Source: Anthopleura xanthogrammica
Taxonomy: Eukaryota; Cnidaria; Anthozoa; Actiniaria; Actiniidae
Length of the DNA stretch: 64,000 nt
NCBI GenBank assembly: GCA_964019055.1
Contig: OZ025211.1
Coordinates: forward strand, 5,657,835-5,721,834
Direction: 5' to 3'
Shown: piece by piece, positions 33,714-45,689 of the stretch
Layout of the letters: every line of letters starts with the position of its first letter
Numbering within the stretch: the stretch's first letter is position 1
The notes under the pieces: model-generated
What the model was told of the DNA's origin: nothing
What the model saw: the letters and a program-made list of their open reading frames with translations, nothing else
Database searches by the model: none
Program-made: the position numbers and the translations under genes

Positions 33714-36480
33714 TATAGTCAAGATTATAAGCTGAAACTTCGCATTGGACCAGCTGCATTTGCTCTTGAATGAACCTGTTTAATGCGACCACCCTATTGA
33801 TACGAACACTCGTTTTTGTCTCAGTGGATTGTATTTACTCTTGAATGAACTTCCGGTACCCTGGGTCGAACTAAAATTTAGCATCAAGTTTTCCTTCAGC
33901 ATTCGAATGTCTTTGGCTTGTTTTTCTTTTCATAATCCTATATTTTGATTTCACCCAGTTTGAAGTCCAAAAAAGTGGTTATTTCCCTCGATTGATACCG
34001 ATTTTCCTCAACGCAATTTTCATGCAAAAATCCTTCTAGCTGTTGCTATGGCAATATTTGATCAGGCACGCACGCTGTTTAACCAGTGCCACCATGCCTT
34101 GCTTTCGATCTTAATCGCTTTATAATATAGATAAAAATAACACAATGAATCTTGTAGAAAAAGCCAGAATACGCATGACATAGAATCAATTATTTTATCT
34201 TCTCTGAGACAGGTGAGAAAAAAGAAGTACTAATCAAGGGAATGCCTCACTGTCTGAAAATTATATGATTAACCGAGGCGTTGAAGTCGTAGAAATAAGT
34301 ATTAGAAAATCTTTTTTTTTAAACTAATATCTTTGAAATTTTTTTTTGTTAGAGATTTAAAAGATGGTTTTCTCTCAAGATATGTTACTAAAAATTTCTT
34401 GAACTTTCGAGTATCTTCGATATTCGTCGTATGTACGTAGTCGAAATTAAACAAATGCGCAAAGACAGACGTAAGTCTAGACAAATTTCCATTCAAAAAG
34501 GCATGATTGTATTTGAAATCATGCAAACCGCCTATTCATTTCTCATCGGCAGTCGACATACAGTGGAAGATTGTGGGTGAGTGTTGTGACTAAGTTTACT
34601 TGCTCACCTAAACGAAGTCAGCAATTTTACGGGCTAACCACAGGGAACGACGCAGTATCTGAAAGTGGGAAAATATTACATCCAAGCTAAAAAGGTCTGT
34701 CAAAAAATCTCTTAGATATTTGTAATTTGTTAATTTGTTATACTGAGATACTCAAGAAGGTTCAAAAACCGACTACAGAAACGGGTAATATTTACTTTAA
34801 ATGGATAAAAAGACTCAACTCTGTTGATAAAATCAAAACCATATGACCAAAACTTAAATCTTATCCTGCAAATATTTCCCGAAGCATTTTTCGTTATCTT
34901 CTGTGGTCTGCAGTTCCTCCAAAGGAAAAAGTAGTTTTTCAAAGCTATATTTAGTAAAATATTCATTGGATTCTAGACGAAATGGAAAATAATTGAACAT
35001 TTTGAAGAATTGAGAAAGAAAGCCTTAGGGGAGATTATGTGCATGTATGTTGTCAGAAGTCGGTTATAAAATAAAGGGAATTCAGGAAAAAGCTTAGACT
35101 ATTTTCCATTAAACTAACCAGTAACCTTTTGGAGACGAGGATACAAGCGGAAAAAGAACAGTAAAAGTATAAATATATAAATATTTTCTTGTTTTCTCTG
35201 ACTTTTAAAAATATCTTTTAAAAATATCTGACTTTTCAAATGCTTACATATGGACTAGTAAAAAAATATTATACCATAAACAGGACTCCTGGCTGCAATT
35301 TCAAGATATCTAGTGCAAAAGTACATATTCACGACTTAAAATATATTCAAGGCTATCTATATATTTAACTGAATTCCTCTATTCGTGACTCGAGCTAATA
35401 ATCCCAGTATGATAACATTCTGTCACCTACTTTGAACAATGAAAATTATTCTTTTCATATAGGTCGTTGAAAGCCGAAAAGAATTTGATTGTTGAGTTTC
35501 ATACCCGGAAACAACTGCCAACGCATAGCAAACTTTCGAGTTTTTCTTAACTGTAGATTTCGGTGTGAAATTAATTCTCAAAACTAATAATTGTAATTGT
35601 GCATGACAGTCGTGATTGAATCAAAGAATTCTGTTAATAACTAAGGTGAAATTTTTCTCCACGTTTTCGTCTTTCTTTCTAGATTTCCCCATAAATAATG
35701 GTAACATTTACTCCATAAGTATTCTCGTAATGGAGAATTTTTTTTGGGCGACTCTTTCTTATTCATCATATCATCTAGACAAAACGATTTTTCCGAAAAA
35801 TTTAACGTTTTTAAGAGCAAACGGATGCGTTTATGTAAACTATGATGGTTGAATGCACAAACAAAGAAGTGGTTAAATGTACCAATTTTTTCTTATTTTC
35901 CCACGTCTCCATAGACAAAACGACACTTTAAGACTTATAAATATATCTAAGGTTTCTAAGATTGTTGCTTCCTAAGTACAGTAGCAATCTTAGTAAAATT
36001 CATGTTTTCTCGACTTCCTTTGTAGAGGAAACAATATTTGTAAGAAATAATTAAGAAATATCTTTTTGAAGCCTTCTATGAATATATAAATAAACATACA
36101 ACCAGGATAACTCTGATAAGGGAATTGCTTTTTAAAGCTTCCTGAGATTTCACTAACAAATTCAAGGTCATTTAAAGCTATTTTTTATGGATGAATCCTT
36201 ATTATTTTGTCAAGATGGGAGTATATATATTTGAAAGAACAAACGCCCACCGTCTGCCACCTACACTGTAGGTAAGAATGATATATAATAAGATAATTAG
36301 TATAGCGATTGAGAAAACAAGTGAGATATTATATAGCATTGCGGTATGGTGTGTGAGTATGATAAAATACAAGCTATAGATAAATAACTGAATGAAGTTC
36401 TAGTGAAAGGAAAAGGAAAACCATGGTACTGAGACTGGCATGATGTATAAGCCGGCGAGATTAAAAGCAGTTATTACGGG
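33714..36480. other. Long AT-rich intergenic stretch with no gene seen
   Basis: Nearly 2.8 kb without a supported exon, array or bounded element. ORFs of 60-80 codons here have low-complexity or AT-driven composition. Confidence 0.4.
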
Positions 36481-36551
36481 TGCATGCAAATGAGATGCAA
36501 ATGGGACAACAACTTACCATTGTATCGACTCGATAGCCTCACTTGTATGAT

Positions 36552-37068
36552 TCTTAAAACGAAAGAATATCTCATTGGTCTGAATTGGGATAATTCTATA
36601 TTCAAAACTAAAAGGTCTATTAGACTATTTGCCCGTCTAAACAGATTATGTAAAGGGGGCGTGTGTTTTTAACCATTACTAATAGCCTAGAATTGTCTCA
36701 GTTAAATGGGCGCATATAAAGCATCTCATAATTATGTATCAATTATTTTGAACATATTGAATATAATGGGCAGTCAATGATGGACGGATGGACGGATGGA
36801 CGGACGGACGGATGGACGGACGGATGGACGGATGGACGGATGGACTCTTAAAACGAAAGAATATCTCATTGGTCTGAATTGGGATAATTCTATATTCAAA
36901 ACTAAAAGGTCTATTAGACTATTTGCCCGCCTAAACAGATTATGTAAAGGGGGCGTGTGTTTTTAACCATTACTAATAGCCTAGAATTGTCTCAGTTAAA
37001 TGGGCGCATATAAAGCATCTCATAATTATGTATCAATTATTTTGAACATATTGAATATAATGGGCAGT
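36552..37068. repeat. Tandem duplication with 294-bp period, two copies
   Basis: The block starting TCTTAAAACGAAAGAATATC occurs at 36552 and again at 36846, each about 225 bp and differing by one visible substitution (CGT/CGC). Each copy is followed by a GGAC/GGAT microsatellite (36778-36845 and 37071-37349). Confidence 0.92.
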
Positions 37069-37070
37069 CA

Positions 37071-37349
37071 AGGACGGACGGACGGACGGACGGACGGACG
37101 GACGGACGGACGGACGGACGGACGGACGGACGGACGGACGGACGGACGGACGGACGGACGGACGGACGGACGGACGGACGGACGGATGGACGGATGGACG
37201 GATGGACGGATGGACGGATGGACGGATGGACGGGTGGACGGATGGACGGATGGACGGATGGACGGATGGACGGATGGACGGATGGACGGATGGACGGATG
37301 GACGGATGGACGGATGGACGGATGGACGGATGGACGGATGGACGGATGG
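37071..37349. repeat. Compound microsatellite (GGAC)n then (GGACGGAT)n
   Basis: The first part is pure GGAC to about 37187. The second is a strict alternation of GGAC and GGAT with one GGGT. The switch is C-to-T at the CpG of every second unit. Confidence 0.96.
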
Positions 37350-39958
37350 AATAGTTCATAACCTCATCACATGATAACGTTTTGAATCTTATTTACTCGT
37401 TTCACTTATCGTTATTAGCATCTTTGAAAATCTTTTGACACCATTCACCTGTCAGGAAAATTTAACCTTTTTTTCTTATTTAAACATTCTAGTAACACCA
37501 AAGTGTTGATATTCTAATGAAAATAGTAATAAGACTTTTCTCCACAAACAGTAGATAATTTGTAGATATCCAATCTCCTTGGTTTGGGATGTTTTTATGT
37601 CTCTTATTTTGCGACGGTTTTTTTACGATTTGAGGAAGTGTTTCAAACGGTAAGTCGTTATTGAGTTAAAACCAACGAGAAGAAATATTGGTTATTTCGT
37701 ACGATGAATATTAACTCGGATCAATATTATAATATGAAGATTTCTTCAGCAATATTGTAGAAACTCAAATTTTAATTATCTGTGCTGTATGTATCAAGTG
37801 TGGCAAAAAAACTTTTTTGCGGGTTTTTCTAGAAAAAAAATTTCGAATTCTTTTTTTTCTGCGCTAGACAAATGGTTCCATTATTTATTAGTGGAATTAT
37901 TTTTAAGGAGCAAATTGGAAAATTAGAACTAACATTATGCGATCCAAAAAAGCATTAATCAATTTGTTCTCTGTCTCAAAGCTATATTGAATTTAATTCA
38001 CAAAATGCAAACCAATAGTAAATGTGGACTTTCATAAATATGACTTTATCGATATTGGCCGTACATGTCAGTAGCATCCTACTTGATCGGTAAGTCAATT
38101 TTCTGCCGCTTTTTGAACAAACAAAATGCACCTGTATTCAAGACTAGCTCAATTACAAAAAAACCAGTTTGAGACCTTCCCACTATGCTTTGATTATGTA
38201 ACTCGATACTGGAATACACAGAAAGTACTCTCCGAAAAATCTCCAAAAGAAACAGCTCTTGGTGAGGTCGACTTGGAGAAGCAATAGGCAAGAAGATTAT
38301 CTCATACATTGGTACGTGGTACGATACTTATGGCTTGGTCAATTCAAAAACGGTTCTCGAGGCGTTAAGTTAGAGCCCTAAGACTGTAATTTATGACTTT
38401 GAAACGCGGGATTAACAAATAGGTTTATACGCCATTGATGTTTGTTTTCATTCTTACAACCACGGATTATCGCTAGGATTTTCAACAATTTCAAGCCAAT
38501 TTGTGGGAATTCTCTGCTTCAAAAAACATCCCTATTTTTGTAATTTTCATCAGCAAGACCTCCCAAATTTTTCAGGTGCCCTGGACAATAAGGTTTATCT
38601 TGGCAAAGAATATTTGACTGAATTCAAGTCTTTAAATATGACTTGGCTTTGATGAATTGGTTTAGCGCCAGTGCTATCATAATCCGCTAAAAGTAAGAAA
38701 TTATCTTAAAATACTAGGGTCTTTTGGACTCATTTCTTGCTAATTTCACCGATTTAGACGCCGGTTTTTAAGCATTTCTATGAATATTTATCTTTTTCTA
38801 AAACCGAAAATAAAAATATCTCACACCTGCAGTGAAGTGTTCGCCGCTTGACGATATTCAATAGCTTTAGACCTTAAAAGACTCCACATCAAGAGCTCCC
38901 ACCAACTGCTTCGGAAAGATTCTGAATATATTATATTTCATATATTTGAAGCTTCTTCTTCATCCATTTAAAGGTAACCGCAAGAGGCGCTCAGCGCGAT
39001 ACCGGCTCAAAGCCGACTATGCAATCAAATGCGTTAAACCTGATTATAGGATAATCAAAAAGGGAACATGTTTTTCAAAGTTTCTTTTTCATCTTCTTCT
39101 GCGAGCCTTGGCAACGCTTTCTTGGACAGTAAACTAACTCGAGCACACACCTGCAGACAAAACGTTTGGCACTTATTTCTTGTTATCCAACATTATTCAT
39201 CAAGACGAAAACGCTGGACTCTTGTTGACAGTATTACCATTGTTTTCTTGTTTTTTTTAAGAGATATTTTTATTAAGGCAGGCAAGAGAGTACTCTCTTG
39301 GGTCAGAAGATTAGTCTAACGTGCATTGTTACTACATCTTTTCAAGTAGGATCCACATCGCTAATATTTATATACGAACCGCTATTTTTGGCTTTAAAAT
39401 CTCAGGTAAAGCGCCATTTGCTCGTGAAATAGGGGGAAATTAAATAAAAAAAATTTAACATAATTGGCATAGTTTCCGGCTGACTTGAAAGCCTCTATCA
39501 CTGCCGTGGCGAATTTAGTGCACGCAGCACGAAAAACAGCACGAAAAGAAGACTTGAAACGACTAGATTAGTCGATAAAAAGAATTCAAACAGGATGAAT
39601 AGGAAGTTGGAAAATTTAAAGAGCTTGTGACGCGTTTTAACTTTTCGAGAAAAGTTCGTGTTTGCTAGACGTCACTGGGTTAAGATACATTAAGCAATTG
39701 AGCACTATCTACAAAGAGAAATCTTTGAATAGAAAAAAATAATAATCCCTGTCTTAAAAGGGATTGAAATAATGACACAAACTGCTGAGAAAATGGGCTA
39801 TAAAGCGGAACGATATTTTGACTTGTGTTCATAATTTTGACGCTCTTGTTGTTTTTGATACAGGAACTTCTGTGGTGATTCCTGATAAACAAAGACAACG
39901 CCTCTGACTTAGAAAAAGTGTTGTACCCTCCTCGACCTAATACGACGAATAGCCCAAG
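37350..39958. other. Intergenic stretch upstream of GPCR-3
   Basis: AT-rich, with no repeat element I can bound and no exon-like ORF. It would contain the promoter of the intronless receptor at 39959, but no core motif stands out. Confidence 0.4.
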
Positions 39959-40936
39959 ATGAACAAGACATCTAATACCAGTAATCTCAGTGATCACTAC
40001 ATGGATAACTCAAACATGGACCTCCAAATCATCTTCATTTGTTTATCCATTGTTGGTATCTTTATAGTTGTGGCCAACGGTTTAGTCTTTGTGCTGGTGT
40101 ATAAAAGGCGAACTCTGTTAAGAAAGACGAACTTTTTTCTAGTCAGTTTGGCTGTTTCGGACATCTCGTCCGGACTTATCGGGATTCCCCTAATTATCTT
40201 GAGCAACACTTATCCAAATGTTTCTCTGTTAAAAACCATGGACATTTGCAATAAATTCCTTGCAATTTCCACCATCCTCCATTTGCTCTCGGCTACGATA
40301 GAGCGCTACATCAAAGTCTTGGCTCCTCTACATTACCGTCGGCTCGTGACAAAGCAGCGAATTTTGGTAATTTTGGCGGGAATTTGGATCATCTCTCTGG
40401 TAACTCCCGTTATCGAGTTGTCTTGGTACGACGACATGGAAGCCACACAGAAGTATTCCCTAGCGTTACTATGCTGTTTCGTCATCTTTCCTCTCACCAT
40501 CATGAGTCTAGTCACTTTTCATATATTCCACCTGATACGAAAACAAAAGAGCCGCTTGAAAATCCTCGCCAACAGGACAATGGCCAAGAAACAGCAGAAA
40601 AGAAAGCAAGCAGAGAGGCGCGCAGTTATGGTGTATTCGGCGATGTCCATCAGTTTTGCTGTTGGGTGGTTTCCATATTTCTTTTTATCACACATATCGG
40701 ATTACGTGTGGAATGATGGTGACTATCCCATACCCAACTGGGCAGATTATTTGTTTCTGTTTCTCAAGTTTTCCACTGGTTTGGTTGATCCACTTCTTTA
40801 CACCTTTTTCAAGACTGATTTCCAGACAGCGATGAGGTCTTTGCTGTTCAACTCGTACGAGAATATCAATGCAAGAGTCACGATTCATATGAGCACGCTT
40901 CAGACGCCAAACAATCAGCGAAGCAGCTCAGATTAA
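39959..40936 (+). CDS. Intronless orphan class A GPCR (GPCR-3)
   Basis: A single open exon of 325 aa, starting at an ATG with A at -3. The N-terminus has three N-glycosylation motifs (N2KT, N6TS, N9LS). TM1 is about 21-48, TM2 57-82 (LAVSD), TM3 95-116 with C97, and ERY (DRY box) 115-117. TM4 is about 135-156, TM5 167-192, TM6 222-246 with GWFPY (236-240) in place of CWxP, and TM7 261-284 with DPLLY (277-281) in place of NPxxY. The third intracellular loop is rich in K and R. It is a rhodopsin-family plasma-membrane receptor, in an amine-receptor-like cnidarian expansion as far as the motifs suggest; the ligand is unknown. It is paralogous to GPCR-4 at 54878 (shared FLAISTILHL, GWFPYF and DPLLYTF) and not close to GPCR-1/2. 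Confidence 0.9.
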   Translation: MNKTSNTSNLSDHYMDNSNMDLQIIFICLSIVGIFIVVANGLVFVLVYKRRTLLRKTNFFLVSLAVSDISSGLIGIPLIILSNTYPNVSLLKTMDICNKFLAISTILHLLSATIERYIKVLAPLHYRRLVTKQRILVILAGIWIISLVTPVIELSWYDDMEATQKYSLALLCCFVIFPLTIMSLVTFHIFHLIRKQKSRLKILANRTMAKKQQKRKQAERRAVMVYSAMSISFAVGWFPYFFLSHISDYVWNDGDYPIPNWADYLFLFLKFSTGLVDPLLYTFFKTDFQTAMRSLLFNSYENINARVTIHMSTLQTPNNQRSSSD

Positions 40937-41997
40937 CCTAATGGAGACAGGAGAAACCAAGCTTTCGGTAAAAAAAGAATTTAACAATGACATACGCCTA
41001 TAAACAGGTCACTGAAAATCCAAAAAAATAATAATAATAATAACAGAATGGAGCAAGATGAATTAAGCTTTAATAGAGTTCCACGACGTGGAAAGAGTCC
41101 ACTAAAAAGAAAGCCCGCCATAACAAACAACGAAATAGCCAAAAAGATGAGGTTTAAAGCCCAAATTCGACCGGAAACAAAGACTAACAAACATGCAGAG
41201 CCTAAGGAATAGGAAACGCAAGCCTAAAACAGTTTACAACTGAGCCCAGAAAAAAGGACGCCAAACAAAAAACAAAAAAACACAGTAGCCTTAATCAAAG
41301 GTATGGCTTTAGCTCCGTTTTGAGACGAGAATATCTAAATACAATCAGCTTCTCACACTGTTTCTTTTGACAGAAAAAGTTATTGCGAACCAATATTTTT
41401 CCAGCTACTGTGGTCTCGGATATCGATGGGTAAACCAGTTTCTGGAAAACAAGCCGTTCTTTATCTCACTTTTTGATTTCCTTCCTAGCCCGGCGGATGA
41501 TGGCAGCCCCGGGCGGTAAAAAGCGATAAGCTTTAAGCCAAGATATATAAAATTGAACTGATAAGATCCGCTTAAAGTATTAATTTTTGAGGATACGAAA
41601 AAGACTGCCAGGAAAGTACTCCAATTCTCTCTCTTTTTTTCCTTTTGCCGGCGAGTGTTAGTTTCCTTGTTTGATTGCTTGCTTGTTTGTTTGTCTGTTC
41701 TTTTCTTCTTATCAGTTATATTTTTATATTCGCTTTTTGAGTCTTCCTTGTGTGATATTTTCTTTTTCAAGATCCTTTTCTTGCAGATGGATATCTTCTT
41801 TTTCATTAATTTTCTTTAACTTGTTTCGCTTTGCTTTTTCAGTTGTTTGCCTTGCCTTCAGTGCGCTTCTCTTCTCTGTGTTACCTTGTTTAGTTAAACT
41901 TTTTTTTTTTACAATTGTTTCTAACCATGCCTTAATACAAAAAAAGAAAAAATTACTATTGGATAAAAGACAAACAAACAAACAAACAAAATAACAA
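40937..41997. other. Stretch downstream of GPCR-3 with no gene seen
   Basis: It would include the 3' UTR of GPCR-3. There are poly-A and poly-T runs and pyrimidine-rich low complexity around 41630-41940. Overlapping ORFs of 100-160 codons are low-complexity shadows. Confidence 0.4.
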
Positions 41998-42070
41998 AGA
42001 AACAGACAGACAGACAGCTTGCAGGACAGACAAACAGACAGACAGCTTGCAAGACAGACAAACAAAGAGT

Positions 42071-42120
<50 letters not shown>

Positions 42121-42145
42121 CACAGACAGACAGACAAACAGACAA

Positions 42146-42190
<45 letters not shown>

Positions 42191-42215
42191 TAGACAGACA
42201 AACAGACAAATTAAA
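41998..42215. repeat. (CAGA)/(CAAA) microsatellite, interrupted
   Basis: About 215 bp of CAGACAGA and CAGACAAA units, with two GCTTGCA interruptions near the left end. Confidence 0.94.
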
Positions 42216-42412
42216 CAAACAATGACTAGATGAACAGAAGACTCAACAACATACAAACAAGCAACCTTAAAGGGGCACTTGAATGAAAATCGATGAAAAT
42301 TGGAAATGATCGCAATAGTAGCCAATCAACATATTATTCATCACAGTCAAAAGTGGCGGATAAAAATTATCAATTTTTTTCAGCATCTAAATTGTGAGTA
42401 AATGACGTCATT

Positions 42413-42556
42413 TAGAGTGCAAACAATATATCCGTGAAACATTAGTTGTACTAAATAGAACAATTTTCGCAAATTCTATTGTTTCCTATTGTTAAATTAG
42501 CACTATTTTGTACTATATAGTAATTTGTATTTCACGGATATATTGTTTGCACTCTA
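42413..42556. mobile_element. MITE with TAGAGTGC ends, member 1
   Basis: The left end, TAGAGTGCAAACAATATATC, and the right end, its inverse finishing TTTGCACTCTA at 42556, bound a 144-bp element. TA at both edges fits a Tc1/mariner-type target duplication. It shares GTGAAACATTAGT and GCACTATTTTG with member 2. Confidence 0.8.
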
Positions 42557-42723
42557 CTCAACCCTATTGTTGTTTTAGTTTTTAAACCAAAATTTCTCAA
42601 CTGCAAATCGCTCCCAATATGTTTACCAATCTGGTTTTCATAATCATGAGTCATATTATCCTCGAATACTTGAATTATTCGGACTTTCAAAAAATTGGGC
42701 GTTTTCATCCAAGTGCCCCTTGA

Positions 42724-42976
42724 AGGTGCGGAAATATGAGCAACAAAATCGTGCAACTTGTCGCGCAACATTGTTGCGTTGCAAGTCGCAGAGCGAATGT
42801 GGTTCGTATTACAATCCTGTGCAACAGCAAAGTTTTGTTGCGCGACTTTGTTGCAGAAGTAGAAGCTCTTTCTACTTTCTGGAACAAAGAAAATTTGTTG
42901 AGCGCAGGGTGGTTATACGAGCAACAATGTTGCGCGACAAGTTGCACATCTATTTGTTGCTCGTATTACCGCACCT
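42724..42976. mobile_element. Harbinger-like MITE, copy 2
   Basis: The left end AGGTGCGGAAATATGAGCAA and the right inverse ending CCGCACCT at 42976 have about 55-bp arms containing GTGCAACTTGTCGCGCAAC. The flanks are TGA and TTA, a diverged version of the 3-bp duplication seen at the other copies. Confidence 0.75.
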
Positions 42977-43124
42977 TTAACAACGTACAAAAACAGACAG
43001 ATAAAAAAAACATAAGTATAAATAAATAGATAAACAATCATAGAGCAATACAAAATAACTTATACATATTAAATAATATATAACACGCAGAAATATTATA
43101 AAAATGTACAAATATCAAACACTA

Positions 43125-43269
43125 TAGAGTGCATTCAGTAAAAGCATGAAACATTAGTAACACTATTTTGTACTATTTTATGCTAATTCTTTTGTTTTCT
43201 TTTGTTCAACTAGCACTATTTTGCACAATTTAGTAATTAGTGTTTCACGCTTTTACTGAATGCACTCTA
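43125..43269. mobile_element. MITE with TAGAGTGC ends, member 2
   Basis: The left end is TAGAGTGCATTCAGTAAAAG; the right end is its inverse finishing GCACTCTA at 43269. The arms are about 50 bp and the element 145 bp. The interior has ACTATTTTGTACTATTTTA, as in member 1. Confidence 0.82.
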
Positions 43270-43416
43270 TGAAGCAAAAACTATCAAAATTTAGAAGTAC
43301 ATTAAAAAAACATGTACAATAAAAAATATAAGATGTGTTTATGTAAAAACTAAAATGTATAAATAGGACTAGAACATGTCGTCTAAAAACTTAAATCTGT
43401 ACAAAGAATGTAAGAC

Positions 43417-43708
43417 TAGAGTGCTTACACTATGTCCATGGAATAAAATCTAAATAGTTACTACCTAATAGTTTTTATTTAGTGACTATTAAGTCACTAT
43501 CACTCAACTGGAACAGCTTTAGTAACAATAAAGTATGCCTCTATTAAATAAAGTATTATCTTTCTATTGTCTTGAGTATTTTATTTCCCTTGTGTATTGT
43601 TACTAAAGCTGTTCCAGTTGAGTGATAGTGACTTAATAGTCACTAAATAAAAACTATTAGGTAGTAACTATTTAGATTTTATTTCATGGACATAGTGTAA
43701 GCACTCTA
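43417..43708. mobile_element. MITE with TAGAGTGC ends, member 3 (about 115-bp arms)
   Basis: The left end is TAGAGTGCTTACACTATGTC and the right end finishes GTAAGCACTCTA at 43708. The arms stay almost perfectly complementary for about 115 bp, through CACTATCACTCAACTGGAAC. The element is 292 bp, with an unpaired centre at about 43533-43595. Confidence 0.85.
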
Positions 43709-43769
43709 GGACATTGAATTTTTAGATAGATTAGAGTTGTTCAATGTTTAAGTTGTAAGAGTAAAGAAG

Positions 43770-44224
43770 CGTTGTCATAAAAATATAAAAATTAGTAATA
43801 GAAATTAATTAGAAATATATTTTGATTTTGATTATGAAGCCCCCTAGATCGATGAGGATATAACTGTTGTAGTATATACCAACAAGATAATATCAAAAAT
43901 GTCAGTCTATTCCTTCAAAACAGTTAACTATTTAACAATTAGTCCTCGAGTGTAGGCCATGAGGGCGAGAGGTCTAATTGTTTTAGTAAAAACCTACTAA
44001 TCGGTCCAATAAAAAGTTTTGGATTTTGCTTTAAATATATATTTTTTGGTTTTCAAAACCGGCGCTTTTCGCTACTAGAGGTCTATCACTAATAGACCCC
44101 TAGTAGCTCAGCCAATCACAGGGCTCGATTGGTGATAGACCATTAGTAGGTTTTTTCTAAAAATAATTACACCTGTTTTGCAAAAATAATTGATTCCTAT
44201 TTGTTATTTTTAACGATGACAACG
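43770..44224. mobile_element. MITE (CGTTGTCAT family), copy 2, with nested palindromic insert
   Basis: The ends are CGTTGTCAT at 43770 and ATGACAACG at 44224. Subterminal blocks (TTAATTAGAAATAT at the left, ATTGATTCCTATTTGTTATT at the right) match the element at 17344. The middle carries ACAATTAGTCCTCG/GGTCTAATTGT and GGTCTATCACTAATAGACC-type palindromes, suggesting a second element inside it. Confidence 0.7.
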
Positions 44225-44312
44225 GTTTTGAAAATTGAAAATATGTATTTTAAATTATATTTTAGTTTGCATAATTTAAACAAGATTGTTTTTCTCAAGG
44301 TATAATATTCAC

Positions 44313-44502
44313 TTACTGCGATTCTCAATATTCTGCGAACTCAGACATTTTAACGGCTTGTTGTAAAATTGTTTTTTCGCTGCCGTCAATCAAAACTAAT
44401 CAGTCGGTACCTTTTATATTTTTGACTGGCGGCAGTGAAAATACAAATTCCAACGGGAAACTCGCAACTACCGAGTTCGCAGAATATTGAGAATCGCAGT
44501 AA
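44313..44502. mobile_element. MITE with perfect 30-bp terminal inverted repeats
   Basis: The left arm 44313-44342 starts TTACTGCGATTCTCAATATT, and the right arm 44473-44502 is its inverse. It is 190 bp and noncoding. Confidence 0.82.
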
Positions 44503-44694
44503 AATTGCGATATCAGTTGGCATTATTTAAAACATGGCGGGTTAGTCTGTGCATAGCTTCCACAACAGTCTTGCTATAGTCGAGCCACTAATCATTACGT
44601 GATACATAGTCAGAGTGCTTTTACTTATCCCGCCCGTGAAATAGTAGGCTAATTAACAATTAGACCCGTGGCCCGAATGGTCGATACGAGTCAA

Positions 44695-44830
44695 TATAGA
44701 CCCCTTACACTAATTCCCAACCTGGAGCTCAACACAAACGAGGATTCTCTTGAGGATTGAAATCTTTTTTTGATGTTAATATTTTTCATTGTTTTGACTC
44801 CCAGTTGGGAATTAGTGCAAGGGGTCTATA
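44695..44830. mobile_element. Short MITE with about 30-bp terminal inverted repeats
   Basis: The left arm is TATAGACCCCTTACACTAAT; the right arm is the inverse, ending AAGGGGTCTATA, with one or two mismatches. It is 136 bp, with TA at both edges. Confidence 0.78.
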
Positions 44831-45139
44831 GCCCATGAAACCATAGGCCGAATGTGGATTTAAAAAATTGCCTAAAATATAAATTCCAATATATGAAGAA
44901 TAAATAAATAGAAAAGTAGAAAAACATATTCCTTTTAGGAGTTTTTATGTGTTTGTTTAAGCAAATTATTTTCGGGGGAAATCCCGAGCTCCCGTGCATG
45001 GCGGGATTTGAACCCAAACAAACAAACAAACAATAAACAACAAACAACTCAACACCAACAACAACATAACAATTGATGTATGTGAGTTAATGAGAAAAAA
45101 AAAACAGAAAAAGTTACAACGAAACAAAGCAAGAACCTG

Positions 45140-45680
45140 AAAGATATCCTGAAACAATCTCTGGGCTGATCAAAGTCAGGGCACAGTTAGCTCACAGATA
45201 GAACCCTGAAACAATCTCTGGGCTGATCAAAGTCAGGGCACAGTTAGCTCACAGATAGAACGCTGAAACAATCTCTGGGCTGATCTAAGTCAGGGCACAG
45301 TTAACTCACAGATAGAACGCTGAAACAATCTCTGGGCTGATCTAAGTCAGGGCACAGTTAACTCACAGATAGAACCCTGAAATAACCTCTGGGCTGATCT
45401 AAGTCAGGGCACAGCTAACTCACAGATTGAACCCTGAAACAACCTCTAGGTTGATCTAAGTCAGGGCAGGACTAACTCACAGATTAAACCTGAAACAACC
45501 TCTAGGTTGATCAAAGTCAGGGCACGGTTAACTCACAAATCGAATTGGAACTTGTCGTGTTAGTTTTTGAGGAGGGAGGAAAACCGGAGAACCAGCATAA
45601 AGAATTAAAACCCCTCGAATCAATGGACAGACTCAACCAACTCACTCACTTGTGATGCTGAGTCCAGGAATCGAAAACAA
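45140..45680 (-). repeat. SINE copy with about eight 55-57 bp tandem units
   Basis: CTGAAACAATCTCTGGGCTG followed by AAGTCAGGGCACAGTTA and CTCACAGATAGAAC repeats about eight times (45147-45540). The SINE core follows (ATTGGAACTTGTCGTGTTAG, GGAGGGAGGAAAACCGGAGA) and a truncated tRNA-like end (GAGTCCAGGAATCGAA). The repeated unit matches that of the copy at 29.9 kb. Confidence 0.72.
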
Positions 45681-45689
45681 AATAAATTT

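Noticed and set aside
41405..42325. ORFs of 107-164 codons on both strands
   Set aside because: Low-complexity pyrimidine tracts and CAGA/CAAA microsatellite; no gene-like composition.
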